NCBI RefSeq assembly: GCF_001270745.1
Contig: NZ_LFXL01000025.1
Coordinates: 62,001 to 126,000, forward strand
Reading direction: 5' to 3'
Source: Jiangella muralis
GTDB lineage: Bacteria; Actinomycetota; Actinomycetes; Jiangellales; Jiangellaceae
Length of the DNA: 64,000 nucleotides
Positions 1 to 9,394 of this stretch are shown here, piece by piece; the stretch's first letter is position 1, and each line of letters begins with the position of its first letter. Both the position numbers and the translations under genes were made by a program. The notes below the pieces were generated by a model. The model was not told the origin of the DNA. It did not search any database and saw only the letters and a list, made by a program, of their open reading frames with translations.

Positions 1-1270
1 CCGCCGTCACGACGGCCCTGGCCAGCGGGTGCTCGGAGTCGCGCTCGGCCGCGGCGGCCAGCGCCAGCAACTCGTCCTCGGACACCGGACCGGCGGCCGC
101 GACGCCGGAGACCGCCGGGCGGCCCATCGTCAGCGTGCCGGTCTTGTCGAACAGGACGGCGTCGACCTGGCGCATGCGCTCCAGCGCCAGCCGGTCCTTG
201 ACCAGGATCCCGGCCCGGGCCGACATCGCCGTGGAGATCGCGATCACCAGCGGGATGGCCAGCCCGAGGGCGTGGGGGCAGGCGATGACCAGCACCGTCA
301 CGGTCCGTTCGACCGCGTCCGACGCCTCGCCCAGTAGCGCCCACACGACGAACGTCAGGGCGCCGACGCCGAGGGCGAACCAGAACAGCCACGCGGCGGC
401 GCGGTCGGCCAGCGCCTGCGCCCGCGAGCTGGACGCCTGCGCGTCGGCCACCAGGCGCTGGATGCCGGCCAGCGCGGTGTCGTCGCCGACGGCGTTGACC
501 TCGATGCGGATGGCGGTGTCGGTGGCGACGGTGCCAGCGACGACGCGGTCGCCCGGCCCGCGGGTGACGGTCTTGGACTCGCCGGTGACGGTGGACTCGT
601 CGACCTCCGCGGTGCCCTCGGCGACGACGCCGTCGGCGGGCACCCGGCCGCCGGAGCGGACCAGGACGACGTCGCCGACGGCCAGCTCGGCCAGCGGCAC
701 CTCGGCCACCGTCCCGTCCGCGGCCACCCGTTCGGCGGTGTCGGGCAGCAGCTCGGCCAGCGCCTGCAGCGCACCCGACGCCTGCCCGAGCGCGCGCATC
801 TCCAGCCAGTGGCCGAGCAGCATGACGACGATCAGCAGCGCCAGCTCCCACCAGAAGTCGAGGTCGAGGCTGCCGATCTCCAGCGTGGTCAGCCCGCTCG
901 CGACGAACGCGACGGTGATGGCCAGCGAGATCAGCGTCATCATGCCGGGCAGCCGGTCGGCCAGTTCCGCCTTGGCGCCGGCGAGGAACGGCCAGCCGCC
1001 GTAGAAGAACAGGAACGTGCCGACGACCGGCGGGATCCACGTCGCCCAGCCGGGCACCTCGTACCCGACCAGGTCGGCGAACATCGTGCTGAAGCCGACC
1101 ACGGGGACGGCCAGGACCAGGCTCACCCAGAACTTGTCCCGGAACATGCTGCCGTCGCCGTGCCCGGCGTGCTTGTCGTGTCCGGAGTGCCCCGCGGGCG
1201 CACTCGCGTGGCCGGCGTGATCGTGAGCGCTGCGATGCTCCGTCGCGACGGCGTGCTCGTGCTGTTCCAT
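1..1270 (-). CDS. copB: CopB-type heavy-metal (copper) P1B-ATPase, N-terminal 423 residues
   Basis: Cation-exporting P-type ATPase of the inner membrane; the gene runs off the left edge, so the nucleotide-binding end and stop are missing. The first 40 residues are His-rich, a metal-binding leader typical of CopB. TGES lies at 229-232 (actuator domain), the intramembrane metal motif is CPH at 331-333, and the phosphorylation motif DKTGT is at 375-379. CPH rather than CPC points to the CopB subgroup (Cu or Ag). The ATG at 1270 is preceded by GAGAGG at good spacing. A palindrome of the CsoR type lies 39 bases upstream, so copper induction is likely. The product class is firm; the metal is inferred. 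Confidence 0.93.
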   Translation of the reverse strand, partial: MEQHEHAVATEHRSAHDHAGHASAPAGHSGHDKHAGHGDGSMFRDKFWVSLVLAVPVVGFSTMFADLVGYEVPGWATWIPPVVGTFLFFYGGWPFLAGAKAELADRLPGMMTLISLAITVAFVASGLTTLEIGSLDLDFWWELALLIVVMLLGHWLEMRALGQASGALQALAELLPDTAERVAADGTVAEVPLAELAVGDVVLVRSGGRVPADGVVAEGTAEVDESTVTGESKTVTRGPGDRVVAGTVATDTAIRIEVNAVGDDTALAGIQRLVADAQASSSRAQALADRAAAWLFWFALGVGALTFVVWALLGEASDAVERTVTVLVIACPHALGLAIPLVIAISTAMSARAGILVKDRLALERMRQVDAVLFDKTGTLTMGRPAVSGVAAAGPVSEDELLALAAAAERDSEHPLARAVVTA

Positions 1271-1308
1271 GGTCACGTCACCTCTCGTTGCCTCGGACCA
1301 TGGAACAC

Positions 1309-1327
1309 AATACCCCCTAGGGGTATT
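1309..1327. promoter_or_regulatory. CsoR-like copper operator
   Basis: AATACCCC and GGGGTATT form perfect 8-bp arms around CTA. The sequence resembles the C/G-rich palindromes bound by actinobacterial CsoR copper repressors. It lies in the 62-bp gap between the valS stop and the copper ATPase start, where a repressor would block transcription of the ATPase. Confidence 0.6.
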
Positions 1328-1332
1328 CCTAC

Positions 1333-3894
1333 TCAGGTGAACGTGACGATGACCGCGTCGGCGCCGGGGTCGGGCTCGACCTCGAGGACGGCGATCCGGC
1401 CGGCCGCGCGCACGTCGCCGAGCAGCGCACCGGCCGCCTCGACGTCACCCGGGCGCACCCGCGCGACCGCTCGCGGCACGTCCGTCCGCAACGACAGCCG
1501 CGCCTCGGACTTCGCCTTGCGCACCGCCCCGATCAGCGCCGACGCCGTCGCGAACAGCTCCGCGTCGCCGTCCACACCGGCCACCGACGGCCACGGCGCC
1601 AGGTGCACCGAGCCGTCGCGCCACCACGACCAGACCTCCTCGGTGACGAACGGCAGGAACGGCGCGAACAGCCGCAACTGCGCCGTCAGCGCCCGCCGCA
1701 GCGCCGCGCGGGCCGACGCCGCGCCCGCGTCGTCGCCGGAGTCGCCGTAGGCGCGCGCCTTCACCAGCTCGACGTAGTCGTCGCAGAAGTCCCAGAAGAA
1801 CCGCTCGGTGACCTCGAGCGCGCGGGTGTGGTCGTAGTCGTCGAGGGCGCGGGTCGCGGCCGCGACGGTGTCGTCGAGCGCGGCCAGGACGGCGCGATCC
1901 AGCGGCGCGGTGACCTCGGCGTCGTCGGCCACCGGGCCGAGACCCAGCACGAACCGGCTGACGTTGAGGAGCTTCATCGCCAGCCGGCGGCCGATCTTCA
2001 TCTGGCCGGGGTCGAACGCGGTGTCGGCGCCGGGCCGGCCGCTCGCGGCCCAGTAGCGCACGCCGTCGGATCCGTACTGGTCGAGCAGATCCAGCGGGGT
2101 GACGACGTTGCCGGCCGACTTCGACATCTTCTTGCGGTCGGGGTCGATGATCCAGCCGGAGATGGCCGCGTGCCGCCACGGCAGCACGCCGTTCTCCAGC
2201 TGGGCCCGGACGACGCTGGCGAACAGCCAGGTGCGGATGATCTCGTGCGCCTGCGGCCGCAGATCCATCGGGAACACCCGCGCGAACAGGTCGTCGTCGC
2301 TCCCCCAGCCGCCGGCGATCTGCGGCGTCAGCGACGACGTCGCCCAGGTGTCCATGACGTCGGGCTCGCCGGCGAAGCCGCCGGGCACGCCGCGCCGCTC
2401 CTCGGCGTACCCGGGCGGGGCGTCGGAGGACGGGTCCACCGGCAGGTCGGCCTCGTCCGGCACGATCGGCGCGTCGTACACCGGCTCGCCGCTGTCGTCG
2501 AGCGGATACCAGAGCGGGAACGGCACGCCGAAGAACCGCTGCCGGCTGACCAGCCAGTCGCCGTTGAGCCCGCCGACCCAGTTCTCGTACCGCACCCGCA
2601 TGTGCTCGGGGTGCCACCGCAGCTCGCGCCCGCGCGCCAGCAGCGTCGCACGCAGATCGTCGTCGCGGCCGCCGTTGCGCAGGTACCACTGCCGGGTGGT
2701 GACGATCTCGAGCGGCCGGTCGCCCTTCTCGTAGAACTTCACCGGGTGCGTGATCGGCCGCGGCTCGCCGACGAGGCCGCCGTCCGCGCGCAGCAGCTCG
2801 GCCACCCGCTGCCGCGCGGTGTGCGTCGTCGCGCCGGCCAGTTGCTCGTACGCCACGCGCCCGGCCGAGTCGTCCAGCCAGGGCGGGACGTCGCGCAGCA
2901 GGCGGCCGTCGCGGCCGACGACGGGCCGGGTGGGCAGGGCCAGCTCGCGCCACCAGGTGACGTCGGTGGTATCGCCGAACGTGCAGATCATCGCCGCGCC
3001 GGTGCCCTTCTCCGGGTCGGCCAGCCGGTGCGCCACCACGGGGACGTCGACGCCGAACAGCGGCGTGCGGACGGTCGTACCGACCAGCGCGGCGTACCGC
3101 TCGTCGTCGGGGTGCACGACGACGGCGACGCAGGCCGGCAGCAGTTCGGGGCGGGTCGTCGCGATCAGCAGCGGCTCGCCGCCGGCCCTGGCGAAGGCGA
3201 GGTCGTGGTAGGCGCCGGGACGCTCGCGGTCCTCCAGCTCGGCCTGCGCGACCGCCGTGCGGAACGTGACATCCCAGAGTGTGGGCGCCTCGGCCAGGTA
3301 GGCCTCGTCGCGGGCGAGGTTGCGCAGGAACGCCCGCTGCGACGCCCGCCTGGCCGCGGCGTCGATGGTCTGGTAGCCGTACGACCAGTCGACCGACAGC
3401 CCGAGCCGTCGCCACAGCTCCTCGAACGCACGCTCGTCGTCGGCCGTCAGCCGCTCGCACAACTCGATGAAGTTGCGCCGCGACACCGGCAGCTGGTCCC
3501 TCGCCGCGCGGCCGGCGCCGTCGGCCGGCGGCTCGAAGTCCGGGACGTACGGCAGCGACGGGTCGCAGCGCACGCCGAAGTGGTTCTGCACCCGGCGCTC
3601 GGTCGGCAGGCCGTTGTCGTCCCACCCCATCGGGTAGAAGACCGCCTTGCCGCGCATGCGCTGGTACCGCGCGACGACGTCGGTGTGCGTGTAGGAGAAG
3701 ACGTGCCCGACGTGCAGCGAGCCGCTCACCGTGGGTGGCGGGGCGTCGATGGAGTACACCTCGTCGCGGGAGCGCGTGCGGTCGAACCGGTAGACGCCGT
3801 CGCGCTCCCAGCGCGCCGCCCATACCTCGTCCAGCCCGTCGACGGTGGGCCGGTCGGGGATGACGGGATCGGTGCGGGAGGTGTCGTTCACCAT
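1333..3894 (-). CDS. valS: Valine--tRNA ligase (archaeal-like type)
   Basis: Class I aminoacyl-tRNA synthetase that charges tRNA-Val. The class signature HVGH is at residues 61-64 inside TVSGSLHVGHVFSYTHTD, and KMSKS is near residue 587 as KKMSKSAGN. The connective editing domain between them and the C-terminal anticodon-binding helical domain are complete. At about 853 residues it has the length and signatures of the shorter valS form found in Streptomyces and its relatives. The ATG at 3894 has no ribosome site. A TAGTCT hexamer seven bases before the next codon (GTG, 3891) suggests a leaderless transcript starting there, so the true start may be 3891. Confidence 0.95.
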   Translation of the reverse strand: MVNDTSRTDPVIPDRPTVDGLDEVWAARWERDGVYRFDRTRSRDEVYSIDAPPPTVSGSLHVGHVFSYTHTDVVARYQRMRGKAVFYPMGWDDNGLPTERRVQNHFGVRCDPSLPYVPDFEPPADGAGRAARDQLPVSRRNFIELCERLTADDERAFEELWRRLGLSVDWSYGYQTIDAAARRASQRAFLRNLARDEAYLAEAPTLWDVTFRTAVAQAELEDRERPGAYHDLAFARAGGEPLLIATTRPELLPACVAVVVHPDDERYAALVGTTVRTPLFGVDVPVVAHRLADPEKGTGAAMICTFGDTTDVTWWRELALPTRPVVGRDGRLLRDVPPWLDDSAGRVAYEQLAGATTHTARQRVAELLRADGGLVGEPRPITHPVKFYEKGDRPLEIVTTRQWYLRNGGRDDDLRATLLARGRELRWHPEHMRVRYENWVGGLNGDWLVSRQRFFGVPFPLWYPLDDSGEPVYDAPIVPDEADLPVDPSSDAPPGYAEERRGVPGGFAGEPDVMDTWATSSLTPQIAGGWGSDDDLFARVFPMDLRPQAHEIIRTWLFASVVRAQLENGVLPWRHAAISGWIIDPDRKKMSKSAGNVVTPLDLLDQYGSDGVRYWAASGRPGADTAFDPGQMKIGRRLAMKLLNVSRFVLGLGPVADDAEVTAPLDRAVLAALDDTVAAATRALDDYDHTRALEVTERFFWDFCDDYVELVKARAYGDSGDDAGAASARAALRRALTAQLRLFAPFLPFVTEEVWSWWRDGSVHLAPWPSVAGVDGDAELFATASALIGAVRKAKSEARLSLRTDVPRAVARVRPGDVEAAGALLGDVRAAGRIAVLEVEPDPGADAVIVTFT

Positions 3895-4274
3895 GTCGAG
3901 ACTAGTAGCGGCACTCGGGTGCCATCGGGGAATTTCCGCGCCGGTTCGGCGCGACACGCCCGGAATCGCGGCAATTCATGCCATCCTGCTCCTGCCGGTC
4001 GTGTCGGTCGTGGTGGCCACCCGGCCCGGAACACGCCTCTGACCTGCACGGATCGTGCGGCGACGGTGCGCGCTCCGGCCCTGCGTGGCACTGATCGGCA
4101 GGGACGTTCGGGGGGCCGGAAACGCGTTAGACGCGATGCACCCCCCGTTGGTTCCCGAGGGTCGCCGCCTCGTGTAGCATTCCCAGCATTTCGGGCCCTC
4201 CTGTCGTCCGCGGGCACGCGCGGTGGCGGGGGGCTCGATGCTGAACTGACATTCATTTTTGAATTGGAGACAGT
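3895..4274. other. Intergenic region between divergent valS and protease genes
   Basis: No credible gene is visible. It must hold the promoters of both flanking divergent genes. A TAGCAT hexamer at 4175-4180 is a possible -10 for the protease but has no well-spaced -35. The last 25 bases are AT-rich and can form a small ATTCA/TGAAT hairpin just before the ribosome site. Confidence 0.4.
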
Positions 4275-5633
4275 GTGAAGACCTTCCGCGCGCGCGTCCG
4301 CGCTGCGGGCGCGCTGACGGCTGCCCTGATCACAGGTGCCACCGTCATGAGCGCCGCCGGCACCGCAGCCGCGGCCGAGGAGATTCCGCAGGAGTCCCTC
4401 ATCGTCCAGAGCTCCCCCGCCGACTTCGAGACGAAGATCGTCGGCGGCGCTCCCGCCCCCGAAGGCGAATACCCGTTCGTCACCTACCTCGTCATCGACG
4501 AGCAGTTCGCCTGTGGCGGCTCGCTGATCGAGCCGGACCTGGTCCTGACCGCAGCCCACTGCGTCAACGGCACCGGCCCGACCGACGGCATCGTCGCGCA
4601 CTTCGGGTCCGTCGACCTGAACAGCCCCGACATCCAGACCTTCACGTCCGAGTACGTGTACTCCGGCAACATCTCCGGCATCCCGAACGACTGGGCGCTG
4701 GTCCGGCTGAGCGAGTCGGTTCCCGAGGAGGTCGCCACCACCGTCGACATCGTCGGTGACGACTCGTTCGACGCGTCGGAGACCTTCCGCGTCATCGGCT
4801 GGGGCGCCACGTCCGAGGGCGGCGAGGCCAGCGACGTGCTGCTCGAGGTCGACGTGCCGGGCGTCAGCGACGACGAGTGTGTCGCCGCCTACGACGCGAT
4901 CGGCATCGAGACCAGCCCGGACGTCGAGCTGTGCGCCGGTGACCTCGAGCAGGGTGGCGTCGACTCCTGCCAGGGCGACTCCGGTGGCCCGCTGCTCGTC
5001 GAGGACAACGGCCAGTACACCCAGGTCGGCGTCGTGAGCTGGGGCGAGGGTTGCGCCCAGCCCGGCATCCCCGGCGTCTACACCCAGCTGAGCGCCGTCA
5101 CCGACAGCATCGCGGCGGTCGCCTCCGGCGAGAACACGCCGGCCGAGGTCGCCGACGTCCAGATCGAGACCACCGCCGGCGAGCCGGTCGAGATCACGCT
5201 GACGGCCGACGACGCCGAGGGCGACGACGTCACGTTCAAGGTGAGCGAGGCCGAGTCCGGCTCGCTGACCACCGACGACGAGACCCTCACCAACCTGGTC
5301 TACACCCCGGCCGAGGGCTTCACCGGTGAGGACACCTTCCTGTACCTCGCCAACGACGGCAACACCGATGGCATCCCCGCCACCGTCACCGTCACGGTGA
5401 AGGAGGCCGAGGAGCCCACCCCGACGCCGACCGAGACCCCGACCGAGCAGCCGAGCGAGACCCCGACCTCGACGCCCACCGAGGACCCGGGTGACGACGA
5501 CGGCGACGGCGAGGAGCTGCCCGACACCGGTTCGGACACCACCACCATGGTCGGCCTGGCTCTGCTGCTGGCCGCTGGTGGCGCCGGTGCGGCCTTCGCG
5601 GCCCGCCGCCGGGTGACCGGCTCGAACGTCTGA
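4275..5633 (+). CDS. Secreted trypsin-like serine protease with LPDTG sortase anchor
   Basis: Family S1 endopeptidase, exported and probably cell-wall bound. Residues 1-34 are a Sec signal peptide. A short propeptide ends in TK before IVGG at 55-58, the usual zymogen cleavage point. The catalytic triad is His95 (LTAAHC), Asp139 (NDWALV) and Ser236 (GDSGGP). Asp230, six residues before Ser236, predicts cleavage after Lys or Arg. A Big/cadherin-like domain follows at about 290-375, then a Thr/Pro/Glu-rich linker. LPDTG at 415-419, a hydrophobic helix and an RRR tail form a sortase signal. The GTG start has GGAG five bases upstream. It is monocistronic, with a strong hairpin after it. Confidence 0.93.
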   Translation: MKTFRARVRAAGALTAALITGATVMSAAGTAAAAEEIPQESLIVQSSPADFETKIVGGAPAPEGEYPFVTYLVIDEQFACGGSLIEPDLVLTAAHCVNGTGPTDGIVAHFGSVDLNSPDIQTFTSEYVYSGNISGIPNDWALVRLSESVPEEVATTVDIVGDDSFDASETFRVIGWGATSEGGEASDVLLEVDVPGVSDDECVAAYDAIGIETSPDVELCAGDLEQGGVDSCQGDSGGPLLVEDNGQYTQVGVVSWGEGCAQPGIPGVYTQLSAVTDSIAAVASGENTPAEVADVQIETTAGEPVEITLTADDAEGDDVTFKVSEAESGSLTTDDETLTNLVYTPAEGFTGEDTFLYLANDGNTDGIPATVTVTVKEAEEPTPTPTETPTEQPSETPTSTPTEDPGDDDGDGEELPDTGSDTTTMVGLALLLAAGGAGAAFAARRRVTGSNV

Positions 5634-5667
5634 GCCGAGCCCCTGGGTAAGTAGCACGGATCCACCG

Positions 5668-5709
5668 GTTCGGCGGTGGCGCATCTCACGGAGAGCGCCA
5701 CCGCCGAAC
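5668..5709 (+). terminator. Rho-independent-like terminator after the S1 protease
   Basis: Two perfectly complementary 15-base arms (5668-5682 and 5695-5709) enclose a 12-base loop, 35 bases after the protease stop. The following TGCGTTTC is only weakly T-rich, as is common in high-GC actinomycetes. Confidence 0.75.
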
Positions 5710-5797
5710 TGCGTTTCGGGGCATGAACTGCGGGTACCCATCCTCAGAAGGCGGGCCGGCGGCGCCGGTTCGCCGCGACGGTCGCCGGAAGGGTGGG

Positions 5798-5803
5798 TAG
5801 GCT
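5798..5803 (+). promoter_or_regulatory. -10 hexamer TAGGCT of a leaderless asnO promoter
   Basis: TAGGCT fits the actinobacterial TAnnnT -10 consensus. It ends eight bases before the ATG at 5812, which has no ribosome site. Transcription would begin at or next to the start codon. Confidence 0.5.
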
Positions 5804-5811
5804 CGAAACAC

Positions 5812-7608
5812 ATGTGCGGTCTCACCGGAGAATTCAGGTTCGACAACCGCCCCGCCGACCTCGCCTCGGTCGGTCTCATGTGCGACGCGATGGTGGCCCG
5901 AGGGCCCGACGACTCCGGCGCCTACGCGCACGGGTCGCTGGCGCTGGGCCATCGCCGGCTGTCCATCATCGACCTCTCCCCACACGGCCATCAGCCGATG
6001 GTCGACGCCGAACTGGGCCTGGCCGTCGTCTTCAACGGCTGCGTCTACAACTACCGTGAGCTGCGCGACGAGCTGAGCGGGTACGGCTACCGGTTCTTCT
6101 CCACGTCCGACACCGAGGTCATCGGCAAGGCGTACCACCGCTGGGGCGAGGACTTCGTCGACCACCTCATCGGCATGTTCGCGTTGGCGATCCACGAGCG
6201 CGACACCGGCCGGCTGGTGCTGGCCCGCGACCGCCTCGGCATCAAGCCGCTGTACCTCGCCGAGACGCCCGAGCGGCTGCGCTTCGCCAGCACGCTGCCC
6301 GCGCTGGTCCGGGCCGGTGGCGTCGACACCTCCATCGACCCGGTCGCGCTGCACCACTACCTGTCCTGGCACGCCGTCGTCCCGGCGCCGCACACGATCC
6401 TCGCCGGCGTCCGCAAGCTGCCACCGGCCACCGTCCGCGTCGTCGAGCCGGACGGCGCCAGCCGCGAACGCGTCTATTGGGATCCGTCCTTCACCCGCGA
6501 CCCCGCGAAGGCCGGCTGGTCGGACACCGACTGGGAAGAGGCCGTCTTGGAAAGCCTCCGTGTCGCTGTCCGTCGTCGGCTGGTCGCCGACGTCCCGGTC
6601 GGCGTGCTGCTCTCCGGCGGGCTCGACTCCAGCCTGGTGGTCGGGCTGCTCGCGCAGGAGGGCCAGACCGGCCTCAACACGTTCAGCATCGGGTTCGACG
6701 CGGTCGGCGGCGAGGAGGGCGACGAGTTCAAGTACTCCGACGTCATCGCCCGCGAGTTCGCCACCGACCACCACCGCATCCGGATCGGCGCCGACCTGCT
6801 GCCGTCGTTGAGCGACGCCATCGCCGCCATGAGCGAGCCGATGGTCAGCCACGACGCCGTCGCCTTCTACCTGCTCAGCAAGGAGGTCAGCCGGCACGTC
6901 AAGGTGGTGCAGTCCGGGCAGGGCGCCGACGAGGTGTTCGCCGGCTACCACTGGTACCCGCCGCTGGCCGGCGTCGGCCGCGCCGACGCCGTCGCCACCT
7001 ACGCGAAGGCGTTCTTCGACCGCGACCACCCCGCGATGGCCGAGGTCGTCGCGCCCGCCTACCTCACCGACGGCGCCGTCAGCCTCGACTTCGTCCGCGA
7101 GCACTTCACCCGCGACGGCGCCGAGACCGCCGTCGACGCGGCGCTGCGGCTGGACACCCAGATCATGCTGACCGACGACCCGGTCAAGCGGGTCGACAAC
7201 ATGACGATGGCGTGGGGGCTGGAGGCGCGGGTGCCGTTCCTCGACCACGAGCTGGTCGAGCTGGCCGCGCAGTGCCCGCCGGAGCTGAAGCTGGCGCAGG
7301 ACGGCAAGGGCGTGCTGAAGGAGGCCGCCCGCCGGGTCATCCCGCACGAGGTGATCGACCGGCCGAAGGGCTACTTCCCGGTGCCGGCGCTGAAGTACCT
7401 GCAGGGGCCGTACCTCGAACTCGTCGAGGACGCCCTGCACTCCGCCGCCGCCCGCGACCGCGGCCTGTTCCGGCCCGAGTACGTCGACCGGCTGCGCCAG
7501 GATCCGAACGCCGACCTCACTCCCCTGCGCGGGAACCGGCTGTGGCAGCTGGGCCTGCTCGAACTCTGGCTGCAGACGCAGCTGCCCGGCGAGGGCGTGA
7601 CCCGGTGA
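5812..7608 (+). CDS. asnO: N-acetylglutaminylglutamine amidotransferase (asparagine-synthase family)
   Basis: Cytosolic glutamine-dependent amidotransferase, 598 residues. Residue 2 is the N-terminal nucleophile Cys of a class II glutaminase domain (MCGLTGEF, about 1-210). The synthetase half carries the pyrophosphate loop LLSGGLDSS near 268-276. General asparagine synthases share this architecture, but the next gene and the M42 gene further on match the conserved NAGGN trio. The likely reaction is therefore amidation of N-acetylglutaminylglutamine to the dipeptide amide, a compatible solute. The stop overlaps the synthetase start as GTGA, implying translational coupling. Confidence 0.85.
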   Translation: MCGLTGEFRFDNRPADLASVGLMCDAMVARGPDDSGAYAHGSLALGHRRLSIIDLSPHGHQPMVDAELGLAVVFNGCVYNYRELRDELSGYGYRFFSTSDTEVIGKAYHRWGEDFVDHLIGMFALAIHERDTGRLVLARDRLGIKPLYLAETPERLRFASTLPALVRAGGVDTSIDPVALHHYLSWHAVVPAPHTILAGVRKLPPATVRVVEPDGASRERVYWDPSFTRDPAKAGWSDTDWEEAVLESLRVAVRRRLVADVPVGVLLSGGLDSSLVVGLLAQEGQTGLNTFSIGFDAVGGEEGDEFKYSDVIAREFATDHHRIRIGADLLPSLSDAIAAMSEPMVSHDAVAFYLLSKEVSRHVKVVQSGQGADEVFAGYHWYPPLAGVGRADAVATYAKAFFDRDHPAMAEVVAPAYLTDGAVSLDFVREHFTRDGAETAVDAALRLDTQIMLTDDPVKRVDNMTMAWGLEARVPFLDHELVELAAQCPPELKLAQDGKGVLKEAARRVIPHEVIDRPKGYFPVPALKYLQGPYLELVEDALHSAAARDRGLFRPEYVDRLRQDPNADLTPLRGNRLWQLGLLELWLQTQLPGEGVTR

Positions 7609-9362
7609 CCGATCCCCGGCGAAGGGGCCAGCACTCGCTGTGGAGCACGCCGTGGAAGGAGGCGCCGGAGCATCTCGTCCGGGACATGAAGCGGGACGTC
7701 CTGGTCGACCTCGCGTGGGGCCGGCTGGTGTTCGCGCAGACCTTCGAGGAGCCGCGCGACGTCATCGACCTGCTCCGGGCCGAGGAGGAGGGCCGCCGCG
7801 ACATCGCCATGTACGTCGCCGACCCGCACGTGCTGGTGTCGCACGCGCCCGGCGAGTTGTTCATCGACCCGTCGCTGACGTACCGGCTGGAGCTGCACCG
7901 CTACCGGCCGCGGCGCAACCCCGTCGCCGGCGTGTTCGTCCGCAAGATGAGCGAGCTGGCCGACGCCGACGAGATCAACCGGCTGTACGCGGCCCGCGGC
8001 ATGGTCACCGGTGACACCGGGCTGATGTGGGGCAACCAGCGCACGCCGACGTTCACCTACCTGGTGGCGCAGGACGAGCGCACCGGCGCCGTCGTCGGCA
8101 CCGTCACCGGCGTCGACCACGTCCGCGCGTTCGACGACCCCGACAACGGCGCCAGCCTGTGGAGTCTCGCCGTCGACCCGCAGAGCACCATCCCCGGCGT
8201 CGGTGAGGCGCTGGTGCGGATGCTGGCCGAGCGGTACATCGGCCGCGGCCGCGACCACCTCGACCTCTCCGTCCTGCACGACAACGACCCGGCGATCAGG
8301 CTGTACACGAGACTCGGGTTCCACCGGGTGCCGGTGTTCGCGGTGAAGCGGAAGAACCCGATCAACGAGCCGCTGTACGTGGCCGGCCCCACCGAGACCG
8401 AGCTGAACCCGTACGCGAAGATCATCGCCGACGAAGCGCGGCGGCGCGGCATCCTGGTCGAGATCACCGACGCCGAGAGCGGTGAGCTGCGGCTGTCGCA
8501 CGGCGGGCGGCGCATCGTCACCCGCGAGTCGCTGTCCGAGCTGACGACGGCGGTCGCGATGAGCCGCTGCGACGACAAGCAGCTGACCCGGCGGATCTTC
8601 CAGCGGGCCGGGCTGTCGGTGCCGCGCGGCGTCGCGGCCTCCTCCGCCGCGGCCGACGCCGCGTTCCTGACCGAGGTCGGCGAGGCCGTGGTCAAGCCGG
8701 TGCGGGGCGAGCAGGGCCGCGGCATCACCGTCGGGGTGACGTCGCCGGCCGCCCTGGCCGACGCGGTGTCGCTGGCGGCGACCTTCTGCCCCGACGTCCT
8801 CATCGAGGAGTACGTCGACGGCGATGACCTGCGCATCGTCGTCATCGGCCACGAGGTCGTCGCCGCCGCCGTCCGCCGTCCCGCCACCGTGTACGGCACC
8901 GGCCGGCACACCGTCGCCGAACTGATCGACGCGCACAGCCGGCGCCGGTCCGCCGCGACCGGCGGCGAGTCGCGAGTGCCGGTCGACGACACGACCCTGT
9001 CGACGGTGGCTGCGGCGGGCTACGACATGGACGACGTCCTGCCCGACGGTGCCGCGCTGAAGGTGCGGCGCACCGCCAACCTGCACACGGGCGGGACGAT
9101 CCACGACGTGACGGCGTCGCTGCACCCCGCCCTCGCGGCGGCCGCGGTGGCGGCCAGCGAAGCGATCGACATCCCGGTGACCGGGCTGGACCTGATCGTG
9201 CCCAGCCCGGAGGACGAGGAGTACGTGCTGATCGAGGCGAACGAGCGGCCCGGCCTGGCCAACCACGAGCCGCAACCCACCGCCGCCCGCTTCGTCGACC
9301 TGCTGTTCCCCGCGACCCGGACGACACCGAGAGCCTGGCAGCCGCCACCCGTCCCGCAGTGA
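7605..9362 (+). CDS. ngs: N-acetylglutaminylglutamine synthetase (GNAT + ATP-grasp)
   Basis: A 585-residue two-domain enzyme. A GNAT acetyltransferase domain spans about 105-265, with the acetyl-CoA loop near VDPQSTIPGVGEALVRML. An ATP-grasp ligase domain spans about 300-570 and includes VVKPVRGEQGRGITVGV and IEEYVDGDDLRIVVI. In Sinorhizobium and Pseudomonas this fusion makes N-acetylglutaminylglutamine from glutamine and acetyl-CoA. The GTG at 7605 overlaps the asnO stop by four bases. The open frame continues far upstream inside asnO, but that part is a shadow. Assignment rests on domain order plus the neighbours. Confidence 0.86.
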   Translation: MTDPRRRGQHSLWSTPWKEAPEHLVRDMKRDVLVDLAWGRLVFAQTFEEPRDVIDLLRAEEEGRRDIAMYVADPHVLVSHAPGELFIDPSLTYRLELHRYRPRRNPVAGVFVRKMSELADADEINRLYAARGMVTGDTGLMWGNQRTPTFTYLVAQDERTGAVVGTVTGVDHVRAFDDPDNGASLWSLAVDPQSTIPGVGEALVRMLAERYIGRGRDHLDLSVLHDNDPAIRLYTRLGFHRVPVFAVKRKNPINEPLYVAGPTETELNPYAKIIADEARRRGILVEITDAESGELRLSHGGRRIVTRESLSELTTAVAMSRCDDKQLTRRIFQRAGLSVPRGVAASSAAADAAFLTEVGEAVVKPVRGEQGRGITVGVTSPAALADAVSLAATFCPDVLIEEYVDGDDLRIVVIGHEVVAAAVRRPATVYGTGRHTVAELIDAHSRRRSAATGGESRVPVDDTTLSTVAAAGYDMDDVLPDGAALKVRRTANLHTGGTIHDVTASLHPALAAAAVAASEAIDIPVTGLDLIVPSPEDEEYVLIEANERPGLANHEPQPTAARFVDLLFPATRTTPRAWQPPPVPQ

Positions 9363-9394
9363 GGCCGGCCGGGCTCACTTCGCTGGCTGCCTTT

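Noticed and set aside
1603-4278. Very long plus-strand frame opposite valS
   Set aside because: It is a high-GC shadow of valS with no ribosome site and Arg/Pro/Ala-rich low-complexity translation; valS has full family signatures.
3888-5879. 663-codon minus-strand frame across the protease gene
   Set aside because: It runs antisense to a complete S1 protease with catalytic residues and is Val/Gly/Asp repetitive, as expected of antisense shadow frames.
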